In this document: piece after piece, positions 35,677-43,274 of the stretch
Numbering within the stretch: position 1 is the stretch's first letter
Layout of the letters: each line of letters begins with the position of its first letter
DNA from: Geotalea toluenoxydans JCM 15764
Lineage (GTDB): Bacteria; Desulfobacterota; Desulfuromonadia; Geobacterales; Geobacteraceae
Length of the DNA: 55,553 bases
Direction: 5' to 3'
Assembly (NCBI RefSeq): GCF_001311985.1
Contig: NZ_BBCJ01000030.1
Location: 1-55,553 of the forward strand
Translations under genes and position numbers: made by a program
Notes under the pieces: model-generated
What the model was told of the DNA's origin: nothing
What the model saw: only the letters and a program-made list of their open reading frames with translations
The model's database searches: none

Positions 35677-36366
35677 TTACTTCAGGTGACATGCAGTGCA
35701 AAGAGCACTTTTGCCCATGCTTCCACGGAGGAAAGGCACGTTTGCAGGGTCATGTACGTTGTGACAGGTGTTACACTCCACGGTGATGCCTTTGGCCAGC
35801 GGGAGTTTAAGGCCGGCAGTCGCACCAACCACACCGCCAGCTTCTACAGCAGAAAGAGTAGCAGTGGTGCCGCTGTACTTGGTGTTATCAAGGTAGTCCT
35901 GATACTTGATATTGATAGGATGGTCGTTGGTCAGGTCTGTACCAAGGTTAGCAGGGTTGGTTCCAATTGTGTCACTGCTTGCTGAAAGAGCAGTTACATC
36001 TTTCGGTTTGTTTACAACGGCCTTGAGGCTGCTGCCGTCATGGCAGCTCATGCACATGAGTGAGGGGCTGTCAGATTTAATCACTCCTTTTTGGCCACTC
36101 TCAAACCAGGAGGCCTGCTCGGCCCAGACACCGGATGTATACAGTTTGTAGCTTGTTGAAGTGGCGCTGTTCCTGTTCCACAGAGCCCGTGTCTCTTTGG
36201 AATTGTGAGGGGTGTGACAGAAAACACATACCTGCTGGGTGTTGGTGTTGTACACAGTCTGTGGGCCACCGGTCGAGAGGTCGTGCTTGCTGGCGACAAC
36301 TGATGCGGCCATTGCACTACCGGCCATGGTCAGTACTGCTGCTGCTGTCAATAAAACTTTTTTCAT
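35677..36366 (-). CDS. omcE: Tetraheme nanowire cytochrome, OmcE homologue
   Basis: 229 residues with a signal peptide (KKVLLTAAAVLTMAGSAMA) and four heme sites: CVFCH, CMSCH, CNTCH, CTACH. The protein contains exactly eight histidines: the four CXXCH ones plus KHD, TPHN, NDHP and NVHD, enough for four bis-His hemes. Size, heme count, spacing and context match OmcE of G. sulfurreducens, whose subunits stack into extracellular cytochrome filaments. The start ATG follows GAGGAGG; there is a long leader behind a sigma-54 promoter and a strong terminator after the gene. Neighbours are an NHL lipoprotein, two multiheme cytochromes and a beta-barrel. Filament formation is inferred from homology. 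Confidence 0.85.
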   Translation of the reverse strand: MKKVLLTAAAVLTMAGSAMAASVVASKHDLSTGGPQTVYNTNTQQVCVFCHTPHNSKETRALWNRNSATSTSYKLYTSGVWAEQASWFESGQKGVIKSDSPSLMCMSCHDGSSLKAVVNKPKDVTALSASSDTIGTNPANLGTDLTNDHPINIKYQDYLDNTKYSGTTATLSAVEAGGVVGATAGLKLPLAKGITVECNTCHNVHDPANVPFLRGSMGKSALCTACHLK

Positions 36367-36667
36367 CTTGATAATCCTCCTCTTTCATTTTTTTGTTGCT
36401 TGATTTAGATGCCTGGGTAAAACGACTGCTGTGATACTTAGTTCTTTCACCTTCCTTTCGTTATTGAATGAATGCGCCTGATGCTTGAAAAGCAATATTA
36501 GATTTGATTTAACATATAGCAACTTGCGTGCCAGCAGAGCAACCACCCCTAAGAGACTGTTATTGCTATATTTTCGATCCAACAAGACTTGACGATCGCG
36601 GCGCACTCATCGTTCAATAACGTTTTACCCAGCCATATAACTGCAAACTAAAAAGCGGTTGACAAGA
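36367..36667. other. omcE leader and promoter region
   Basis: About 300 bases without a supported gene. It holds the sigma-54 promoter (36518-36534), about 140 bases of untranslated leader, and the tail of the NHL gene's mRNA; no terminator for the NHL operon is apparent, so read-through into omcE is possible. A 73-codon minus frame here has no recognisable features and spans the promoter, so it is rejected. Confidence 0.55.
36518..36534 (-). promoter_or_regulatory. Sigma-54 (RpoN) promoter of omcE
   Basis: The minus strand reads CTGGCACGCAAGTTGCT, matching the RpoN consensus YTGGCACGRNNNTTGCW at nearly every defined position, with GG and GC 10 bases apart. It is about 150 bases upstream of the omcE start. 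It implies control by an enhancer-binding protein, whose upstream site was not identified. Confidence 0.82.
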
Positions 36668-37765
36668 TCACTTGGCAACAGAAGAAGAGGAAACCGCTGC
36701 AACAGGGTTCTCTTTTTTATACTTGTCATTCATGTATTGAAAGATCTGGAAGCGGAGATTCATTTGATCTACCACATAGATGGTATCTTTCTGATCGATG
36801 AATATGCCGATGGGGAGCAAAAAACCGCCGGGGGCGACCTTTCTTTCAGCGGAGTAGCCTCCCCCGACAGTCAGCAGGTATTCCCCGGTTTCCGAAAAGA
36901 CATTGATCGCATTTGCTCTGCCGTCAACGGAATAAAGATGATTTTCAGAGTCCGCAGCTATTCCCTTGGGCATCTGCAGTTCGCCTGGACGGTCTCCCCG
37001 CTGGCCTATGATCTGAAGCGATTTACCCTCCGGGTCCAGCAGCTGCAGCCGGCAATTCCTGGACTCGGAAACGGCAATGTTACCATTTCTCAATACGGCA
37101 ACCCAGGTGGGCCCATAAAATTCCCCCGGTCCTGAACCGAGTTTGCCGATGGTTTTCATGTGTTTGCCATTGAGATCATAGACCTCAAGGTTGTGAACAA
37201 CAGGGTCTGCCACAATGAGCCTTTTACGATCATTATCGATTGCAATGCCAAAAGGGCGCTTTGTGTCTTGCGTCAGGTTGATGGTGTTGATCAGTTTCTC
37301 GTCCCTGTTGAAAACGAACACTTTTTTAGCACTCGCATCGGAAACGTAGATATTGGCGTTGTTGTCCACGGCAATGCCCATGGGTTCTTTCATCATGGAT
37401 TGCAGTTCCTTATCTTTTTCGGCAAAGACATGGACCTTGTTCTTGTTAAAATCATAGACGACGATCTGCATTTCGGATGGGTCGGTGATGTAGACGGTGC
37501 CGGAGCTGTCGGACGCTATGCCCATGGCACGGTTAAACCTGATCGGCTCCTCTTCGCCAACGATGTTTTTAAAAAACTTTTGGCTGCCCGTTTTGGGCAG
37601 ATCATTCTCCGAACGATATGCTCCCAGCCACTCGATTTTTGGATCGTCCGGAAGGGGCGGCCAAAAGACGCGGTTTTTCGCGACGGGTGCTGACGCACAG
37701 CCGGCGATGATGCTTGAAATCGAAAGGTACAGCAAAACAACGACTACTGCTTTTACACTTTTCAT
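36668..37765 (-). CDS. NHL-repeat beta-propeller lipoprotein
   Basis: 365 residues. The lipobox SSIIAGC (Cys about 22) marks a lipoprotein. About six NHL repeats follow: MGIASDSSGTVYITDPSEMQ, MGIAVDNNANIYVSDASAKK, FGIAIDNDRKRLIVADPVVH, TWVAVLRNGNIAVSESRNCR, KGIAADSENHLYSVDGRANA and IGIFIDQKDTIYVVDQMNLR, each with the D-x-Y-V-D type turn. It should be a periplasmic or outer-membrane-facing propeller. It sits between the octaheme cytochrome and omcE, a place where beta-propeller genes recur next to filament cytochromes; an assembly or docking role is plausible but unproven. Confidence 0.88.
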   Translation of the reverse strand: MKSVKAVVVVLLYLSISSIIAGCASAPVAKNRVFWPPLPDDPKIEWLGAYRSENDLPKTGSQKFFKNIVGEEEPIRFNRAMGIASDSSGTVYITDPSEMQIVVYDFNKNKVHVFAEKDKELQSMMKEPMGIAVDNNANIYVSDASAKKVFVFNRDEKLINTINLTQDTKRPFGIAIDNDRKRLIVADPVVHNLEVYDLNGKHMKTIGKLGSGPGEFYGPTWVAVLRNGNIAVSESRNCRLQLLDPEGKSLQIIGQRGDRPGELQMPKGIAADSENHLYSVDGRANAINVFSETGEYLLTVGGGYSAERKVAPGGFLLPIGIFIDQKDTIYVVDQMNLRFQIFQYMNDKYKKENPVAAVSSSSVAK

Positions 37766-37795
37766 ACAAACTCCTTTTACCTTTACAGGATCGGA

Positions 37796-38782
37796 TTATT
37801 TATTATGGCAGACCTGGCAGAGCTGCATCCTGTCTTCGACATTGTTCTGGAAAAAGAATCGGGCCTCTCCCCCATGGGGATTATGACAAGAGATACAGGA
37901 AAGATCACGGCCCGAGCCTGGTTTTGAGGGATCAGGCTTGTCTTTTAGCGGGTGACCCGCCCCGTCTGTCAGCCTCACCACATGGGTTTCCTTGCCGACA
38001 GATTCATGGCACGAGAGACACAGTTCGTTGATGGGTAGCCGCAATTGGCTGGTGAAGTTGCTGCCGTGGGGGTCATGGCAGATTTCGCACATTCCGGCTT
38101 CAATGGGACCGTGGAGGAATTTTTTCTTTTTGAACTCACTCGCCTTATCGGCGTGGCATTCATTGCATAACGCGGCATCGCGGAGCATCACGGCATATTT
38201 TGGTATTCCCTTGAGGTTGTGGCAGTAAGCACAAGAAAAGGTTCCGGCCGGACCATGCACAAAATTGGTATTTCCCATTTTCTTGTGACAACCATAGCAT
38301 GGATTTTTTTTGTCCATGTTGGTGTCCAGCTGTGCTGTAGTAGGATTCATGTCATGGCATGGGCTGCAATATTTTTCCAGTTCAGGTACGTGCATGACAT
38401 TCCGCTTATATTGGGACGGAACATTTGCGGCAGGCTTGTCGATGAAAAAAATTTCCGTTGAGGCCGCTTCAATCTTTTTCTCACCATCATACCCCTCAAC
38501 GATAATCTCGTTCTTTCCACCATCCCATACCGGCTGTAGTATTACCAGGTCCTGAAATGCCTTCTTGTACTCGGCGGATCCGATCAGCATCGTATCACTG
38601 GCCAGGCCGTTAACAGTTACCTTGATCCCGGAAATCTGCGGGTTGTTCATTTTAAGGATCAGGTAATCAGAACGTTTGACAAGGGTTTTCGGAGAGGGAT
38701 AGATAAAGGTTATTGCCGCGTCAGCGGAAAAACCCGCAAACAGAACCAATAACGCCGCAAAAAAAGCTGGTTTCCCTTTCAA
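37796..38782 (-). CDS. Octaheme c-type cytochrome
   Basis: 328 residues with a signal peptide (PAFFAALLVLFAGFSADA). The first 120 residues are an Ig-like beta domain (FIYPSPKTLVKRSDYLILKM ...) without hemes. Then eight CXXCH motifs follow: CSPCH, CYGCH, CAYCH, CNECH, CEICH, CLSCH, CISCH, CQVCH. HGP and DPHG/NPHG segments between them are typical of DmsE/OmcA-like multiheme modules and supply distal histidines. It lies downstream of the undecaheme cytochrome and upstream of the NHL gene, in the ResB/CcsA operon. Likely a periplasmic electron carrier or donor for the OmcE filament. Confidence 0.9.
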   Translation of the reverse strand: MKGKPAFFAALLVLFAGFSADAAITFIYPSPKTLVKRSDYLILKMNNPQISGIKVTVNGLASDTMLIGSAEYKKAFQDLVILQPVWDGGKNEIIVEGYDGEKKIEAASTEIFFIDKPAANVPSQYKRNVMHVPELEKYCSPCHDMNPTTAQLDTNMDKKNPCYGCHKKMGNTNFVHGPAGTFSCAYCHNLKGIPKYAVMLRDAALCNECHADKASEFKKKKFLHGPIEAGMCEICHDPHGSNFTSQLRLPINELCLSCHESVGKETHVVRLTDGAGHPLKDKPDPSKPGSGRDLSCISCHNPHGGEARFFFQNNVEDRMQLCQVCHNK

Positions 38783-38827
38783 AAAACATCTCCTATTACC
38801 AAATATGTTGCAACCGTAACCTTGATG

Positions 38828-39836
38828 TCAGAATTCATTGGTTTTTGTTCTGTCATAGGATTTGGGCTTGTGACAGCCAACGATACATGTGCCTCCGGTA
38901 GAAGTCTTCTGGAATTCAATGGGTATCTCCCATTTTCCAAAACCCGGAATCTTTCTTTTGATTAATTTTGCCTGTTCTGCTGCATGTGCATCATGGCAGG
39001 TTTTGCAAGACCGGCTTTATCTGTTTTGTTGACATGCAGATAATGCAGATTGCGGTCTCCGTCACGGAAGTCGGTCAGGCTGTCGGTCCGCCGGTCAAGG
39101 ATCATCTCCGACGCATGACAGTCAAAACAAAGGGCAAAATTGTCAGGGTTGAAGGCAGATAAAAATTTTCCTGGAAATCTTTTCGCAGGTGCTTGCGGTA
39201 TGGTGAGCCGTGGGAATCATGACAGGCAAGGCAGTTACCTTTCCTGACCGGGGCGTGGACCGACTTGCCGGACATGGCCGAGGCATCGTGGCAGCTCAAA
39301 CAGAGTGCAGGAAGGCCCATCTTCAGAATAAAAGGATTGTCGGATTGATGGGGATCATGGCAAATAAAACACTTACCCTCAACAACAGGTCCATGCATGT
39401 ATTTTTGCTGGAATTTATTCTCATGACAGTTCAGGCACTGGGCAATGCCTGTATCCTTGAGTAGCTTGTCGTTTGGAGATGAATGCGGTGTATGACAGAA
39501 AATGCAGTCGCCTGATGCCACCGGACCATGAACATTTTTGGCGGTGTCCAATGCTTCGTGACATTGACTGCAGAGCTTTGAACCATCGCCGACAAGAACA
39601 ATGGCCTCTTTCTGTTCAGGATGCCGTTTGTCCTGGGCAAGCTGATGACAGGATGAGCATTCACCCGCAGCAAATGGTGAATGCCTTACGCTGGCTTTTT
39701 CCGAATCACTGTGACAGCGCCGGCAGTCGAGGGGTTCAGCTCTCAGGGTACCGGTACCCAGCAAAGACAACAGTATGGTCAAGGCAGACAGGAACGTAGG
39801 CCTGTATTTTATACGTATAGGTGTTGTCATCACCAT
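38828..39836 (-). CDS. Multiheme c-type cytochrome, 11 heme motifs, two frameshifts
   Basis: About 336 residues over three frames. The 5' piece (ATG 39836) has a signal peptide and eight CXXCH motifs (CRRCH, CSSCH, CSQCH, CIFCH, CLNCH, CFICH, CLSCH, CLACH). After a missing A near 39163 the frame continues FLSAFNPDNFALCFDCH; after a second break near 39010 it gives CKTCHDAHAAEQ, GFGKWEIPIEFQKT and GGTCIVGCHKPKSYDR to a TGA at 38830-38828. The last motif is CX3CH, not CXXCH. Without joining the pieces it would wrongly look like an octaheme protein with a short tail. Likely periplasmic or outer-surface electron transfer partner of OmcE/PpcA. Confidence 0.85.
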
Positions 39837-39886
39837 TTTAGCTATTTAATCCATGTGCGAGTCAGGTGGCTCAGGACGGAATTTTC

Positions 39887-40734
39887 TTACTTGCCGTAAC
39901 TATGCAGGCCGGACAGGAAAAGGTTGACGCCGAGATAGCAGAAAATGGTAGCGGCAAATCCGACGATGGAAAGGATGGCTGCCCTTCTGCCGACCCAGCC
40001 TCTGGTTATGCGTGCGTGGAGGAATGCGGCATATACGAACCAGACTATGAGTGACCAGGTTTCCTTAGGGTCCCAGCTCCAGTATGTGCCCCAGGCATAG
40101 TTTGCCCAGGCAGCGCCGGTGACGATGCCGAGGGTCAAGAGGGGAAAACCGATCATGATCGCCTTGTAATTCAGGTCGTCCAGAACTTTGACGGAGGGAA
40201 ACATTCCGATTACCCCTCCTGCCGGTGAAGAAGCCGACGAATCCTCCTGTTTTTCACGAATGAGATACATGATGGAAAGGCCGCAGGCTACTGCAAATGC
40301 AGCATAACCCAGAAAACAGGTGACTACATGATACAAAAGCCAGTTACTTTGCAGAGCAGGCACCAATGGCTCTATGCCGCTGTCAAGGCCAAGCTGGGCC
40401 CAGGCCATGCCTAACAGAGCAAAGGGTACCACGAAAAAACCGACAGCCTGTATTTGTACTTGAAGTCGATGATCAGAAAAATAAGGATGATGGTCCAAGC
40501 GAAGAACACTACCGATTCAAAGAGGTTGGACAATGGAGCATGTCCGCGTCCCAGGTCGTAGGATTCCTTCCAGCGGAGACCGATGGCGGTCGTCTGGACT
40601 ATAAAGCCGAAACCTGCAGCAATGGTACCGGAAAGCCCTATGCTTTTGTTTTTAGTGGCAAGAAATGCCAGAAATAGCAACGTTGAGAGCATGTAAGAAA
40701 TTGTCGTAACGTTAAAGAGCATGGAACTGGACAT
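39887..40734 (-). CDS. ccsA: Cytochrome c biogenesis protein CcsA/ResC, one frameshift
   Basis: About 283 residues, an integral membrane protein of system II cytochrome-c maturation. The 5' part has several helices ([28 protein letters not shown] with a conserved His). The frame changes near 40448 and the 3' part contains the WWD heme-handling motif region [19 protein letters not shown] and further helices, with a conserved final HSYG. CcsA with ResB exports heme and ligates it to CXXCH apocytochromes on the periplasmic side. Dedicated location beside multiheme cytochromes suggests special capacity for them. Confidence 0.88.
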
Positions 40735-40788
40735 TCGATCTTTCCTCCGCTGTGGCTACAGTTGGGTTTTAGAGAGTAATGTATTGAC

Positions 40789-42156
40789 TTATTTAATACT
40801 ACTGTCGAGCTTGGCAGCCAGTTCCTGGAATAAAAGCTCAAATCCTGCAGGATTCTTACTGGCAGTCCCCCCTAACGTAACACGACCATTGGCGACTCTG
40901 ATCCAGATGCGTTTATGTGACATGAAGAACGCCATGCAAATGCCTACCACCATCAGAGAGCAACCAAGCCAGACCACCCATACCCCTGGATCCTTGGCAA
41001 CCTGTAGTCCGGTATAGAACTTTTCGTCTTTGCCGTCAAAAGTGAAGATGAGGTCACTGCCACGTTTTTCATCGAAATCGCGGCAAGCGGGATTAAGCAG
41101 CACTATGGCGTATTCTTTTTTGCCGTTGGGGCGGGTAATCTCCAGTTTGGCCCCGGGCCCTGAACAACCGGGGAAGTCACTGCCGACCTCAGGCGCTACA
41201 CCGATGATCTGCATGAAACCACCATCAGGTAGCGGTACCCGGTCTTCCTCGTGGGCGATCAGGGGCACAGGCTGCCCGCCATTTCGGCTTCTGACAGAGA
41301 AACGATAAAGTGTATCGCCGGCAGCCCCGTAGGAAGACTGATAGAATGTGATGCCTTTGTAGGTAAGCGGGTCGTTGACGATGACTTTTACATTTTCATA
41401 GTCTGGAACAGGCTTGCCGTTTTCAAAAACCGTGAGGATACTTTTGAATTCCTTTGGCGCACCGGTATCGTAAAACGAAACGGCAAATTTTTCACATCTG
41501 ACGGAGAATCCCAGTGGGATGTTCTTGCCTGACCGGCTCTCAACAGAATCTACGCCGGTACCTTCGGCGATGTTGACATAGGCCTTGTACCCGAAAAAGG
41601 AGCCGATAAGCGCGCCAATGAATATAATAATAATGCTCAGATGAACTACATATACGCCAAGACGGCAATAGGGGCTTTTTTGGGCGAATAAGTGATATTC
41701 GCCGCCAGCCTCGGTCACAGTCGGCTCAGCGAATTCGGCTTTGAGAAATGCCGCCATTTTGTCCTTCATGGCTGGAGCGCTGCCTGGAGCTTTGATTTCG
41801 TGGGTATGGGAAAGCGATCTTTCGAATCCCTCATCCATGACCAACGTCGGTTCGGAAACAATCTTCCATACCCGCGGCAGCCTTTTGATGGAACAGGCAA
41901 TGAGGTTGACCGTCAAAAGATAGAGAAGCAGAATGAACCACCAGGAGTGGTACATGTCGAAGAATCCAAGCTTCTCATAGAGCTGCATCTTAAAGGGGGT
42001 GATGGTCTGAAGGTATTCCTGGGGGACCGGCGCCTGGGGAATGACCGTGCCGATAATGGACGTTAAGGCAAGGCCGATAAGGAGGAAGATGGAAAGCTTC
42101 AGTGAACAGAAAAAATCCCACAACGTTTGTGCAAATCCGCGATTGTTTGTTGTCAA
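40789..42156 (-). CDS. resB: Cytochrome c biogenesis protein ResB/CcsB
   Basis: 455 residues in one intact frame. Three N-terminal helices (LKLSIFLLIGLALTSIIGTV, SWWFILLLYLLTVNLIACS, VYVVHLSIIIIFIGALIGSF) flank the ResB signature; GITFYQSSYG and FPGCSGP lie in the large periplasmic domain, and a final helix (VWVVWLGCSLMVVGICMAFF) precedes HKRIW. It forms the CcsBA heme ligation complex with the next gene. A sigma-70 promoter (42215-42243) starts this operon, which probably runs resB-ccsA-cytochrome-cytochrome-NHL. Confidence 0.93.
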   Translation of the reverse strand: MTTNNRGFAQTLWDFFCSLKLSIFLLIGLALTSIIGTVIPQAPVPQEYLQTITPFKMQLYEKLGFFDMYHSWWFILLLYLLTVNLIACSIKRLPRVWKIVSEPTLVMDEGFERSLSHTHEIKAPGSAPAMKDKMAAFLKAEFAEPTVTEAGGEYHLFAQKSPYCRLGVYVVHLSIIIIFIGALIGSFFGYKAYVNIAEGTGVDSVESRSGKNIPLGFSVRCEKFAVSFYDTGAPKEFKSILTVFENGKPVPDYENVKVIVNDPLTYKGITFYQSSYGAAGDTLYRFSVRSRNGGQPVPLIAHEEDRVPLPDGGFMQIIGVAPEVGSDFPGCSGPGAKLEITRPNGKKEYAIVLLNPACRDFDEKRGSDLIFTFDGKDEKFYTGLQVAKDPGVWVVWLGCSLMVVGICMAFFMSHKRIWIRVANGRVTLGGTASKNPAGFELLFQELAAKLDSSIK

Positions 42157-42214
42157 GGCTGTCTCCTGAGTTATTTATGATCATCTTCGGTGGGAAAACC
42201 ATAACCGACAGGGC

Positions 42215-42243
42215 AGTATAAACTAAATCATCAACCGCGGCAA
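42215..42243 (-). promoter_or_regulatory. Sigma-70 promoter of the resB operon
   Basis: Minus strand TTGCCG (42243-42238), 17-base spacer, TATACT (42220-42215), about 60 bases before the resB ATG and just after the ppcA terminator. Confidence 0.6.
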
Positions 42244-42275
42244 AATAAAATTTGATTAAGCTCCGCCTCGAAACT

Positions 42276-42308
42276 AAAAAAAGGGATGACAAGCAAATGT
42301 CACCCCTT
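42276..42308 (-). terminator. Rho-independent terminator of ppcA
   Basis: On the minus strand GGGGTGACA / TGTCATCCC forms a 9-bp stem (one G-T pair) followed by seven T, about 30 bases after the ppcA stop. It makes ppcA a single-gene transcript. Confidence 0.88.
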
Positions 42309-42335
42309 CTCGATCACCCGGTTTAAATCGCGCAA

Positions 42336-42608
42336 CTACTTCTTGTGGCACTCCCCGCATTTGGTCGGGCCGGCCTTCTTTGTTTCGTGGCAACCTTTGC
42401 AAAGCTTATGAGCGGCATCCTTGCCGAAGCCTTCAATCTTGCCCGGGCCCTTCTCGTGGCAGGCCTTGCAGTCTTTCAGGGACTCCTGGTGCTTCTTGTG
42501 CTCGAAGGTTACATTACCATTCTTTGCAGGCAGAGAAATGGTATCTGCTGCCATGGCAGCAACTGCACAAGTAAGGGTCAGTGCAACCGCAACAAAAATC
42601 TTTTTCAT
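42336..42608 (-). CDS. ppcA: Periplasmic triheme cytochrome c7, PpcA family
   Basis: 90 residues with a 19-20 residue signal peptide ending AMAAD, leaving a mature protein of about 70 residues with three heme sites (CKACH, CKGCH, CGECH). The segments VTFEHKKHQ, CHEKGPGKIEGFGK and GPTKCGECHKK are diagnostic of PpcA of Geobacter. PpcA shuttles electrons from the inner membrane across the periplasm to outer-membrane conduits. GGAGGTGA six bases before the ATG at 42608 fixes the start, and an upstream extension is rejected. It has its own promoter and terminator. High confidence in family; PpcA versus PpcB-E rests on the neighbouring genes. Confidence 0.93.
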   Translation of the reverse strand: MKKIFVAVALTLTCAVAAMAADTISLPAKNGNVTFEHKKHQESLKDCKACHEKGPGKIEGFGKDAAHKLCKGCHETKKAGPTKCGECHKK

Positions 42609-42647
42609 TCGAGTCACCTCCTTCACATTAAAATAAAAAACATGCGA

Positions 42648-42677
42648 AAAATAATACAACCAACCGGTTATTGTCAA
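42648..42677 (-). promoter_or_regulatory. Sigma-70 promoter of ppcA
   Basis: Minus strand TTGACA (42677-42672), 18-base spacer containing AACCGGTT, then TATTTT (42653-42648); TATTAT with a 15-base spacer is an alternative. It ends about 40 bases before the ppcA ATG. Confidence 0.6.
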
Positions 42678-42718
42678 GGCAAATCATTCATTAAAATTAG
42701 CAGTAATGTCTCAACAAG

Positions 42719-43215
42719 TTACGCCGTCAGCAATCTGGCGTCCTTTTCCTCCACTTCATCGGCCATGCTCTGCCGGAAGACGGCCAGCTTCCCGGCCAGT
42801 TCATTGTCTGCCAGCGCAAGTATCTGCACGGCGAACAAGCCGGCATTTTTCGCGCCGGCTTTGCCGATGGCCATGGTCGCCACGGGTATCCCTCCGGGCA
42901 TCTGGACCGTTGAATATAATGCATCAACGCCATTGAGGGCGCCGCCAGGCATCGGCACACCTATGACAGGCAGAGTCGTCTCTGCAGCCACCACACCGGC
43001 CAGATGGGCAGCCATCCCAGCGCCGGCGATAATGACCCTGACACCACGCCCCCTTGCCTCTGCAGCCATGAGCCGGTTTTCTTGGGAGCACGGTGCGCAG
43101 ATGAGATGCGCATCTCGTGGGACACGCCGAACTCTTTCAATACTTTGGCTGCTTCCTCCATTACCGGCAGATCAGATTCACTTCCCATGACGATTAAAAC
43201 AAGAGATTTGCTCAT
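42719..43215 (-). CDS. purE: N5-carboxyaminoimidazole ribonucleotide mutase (PurE), one frameshift
   Basis: About 166 residues over two frames. The 5' part starts [19 protein letters not shown] and includes [13 protein letters not shown] (catalytic His loop). The frame is lost near 43073 (one base missing) and resumes [20 protein letters not shown], then [18 protein letters not shown] and [14 protein letters not shown]. PurE converts N5-CAIR to CAIR in purine synthesis. As this is normally needed for growth without purines and the two halves are perfectly conserved, a sequence error is more likely than a pseudogene. purD and purH lie upstream on the same strand. Confidence 0.9.
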
Positions 43216-43274
43216 TATTCGTAAACTCCCCGTTGATTGACGTATCAGATCAGGTTCCCCATCTGGATTTCAGC

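Noticed and set aside
36385..36606. 73-codon gene upstream of omcE
   Set aside because: It spans the sigma-54 promoter and the omcE leader, with no sign of coding constraint.
39102..39836. An octaheme cytochrome ending in LPSTLTILPFVLTVMRRR
   Set aside because: The tail is an out-of-frame reading; restoring one A recovers FNPDNFALCFDCH and two more heme motifs.
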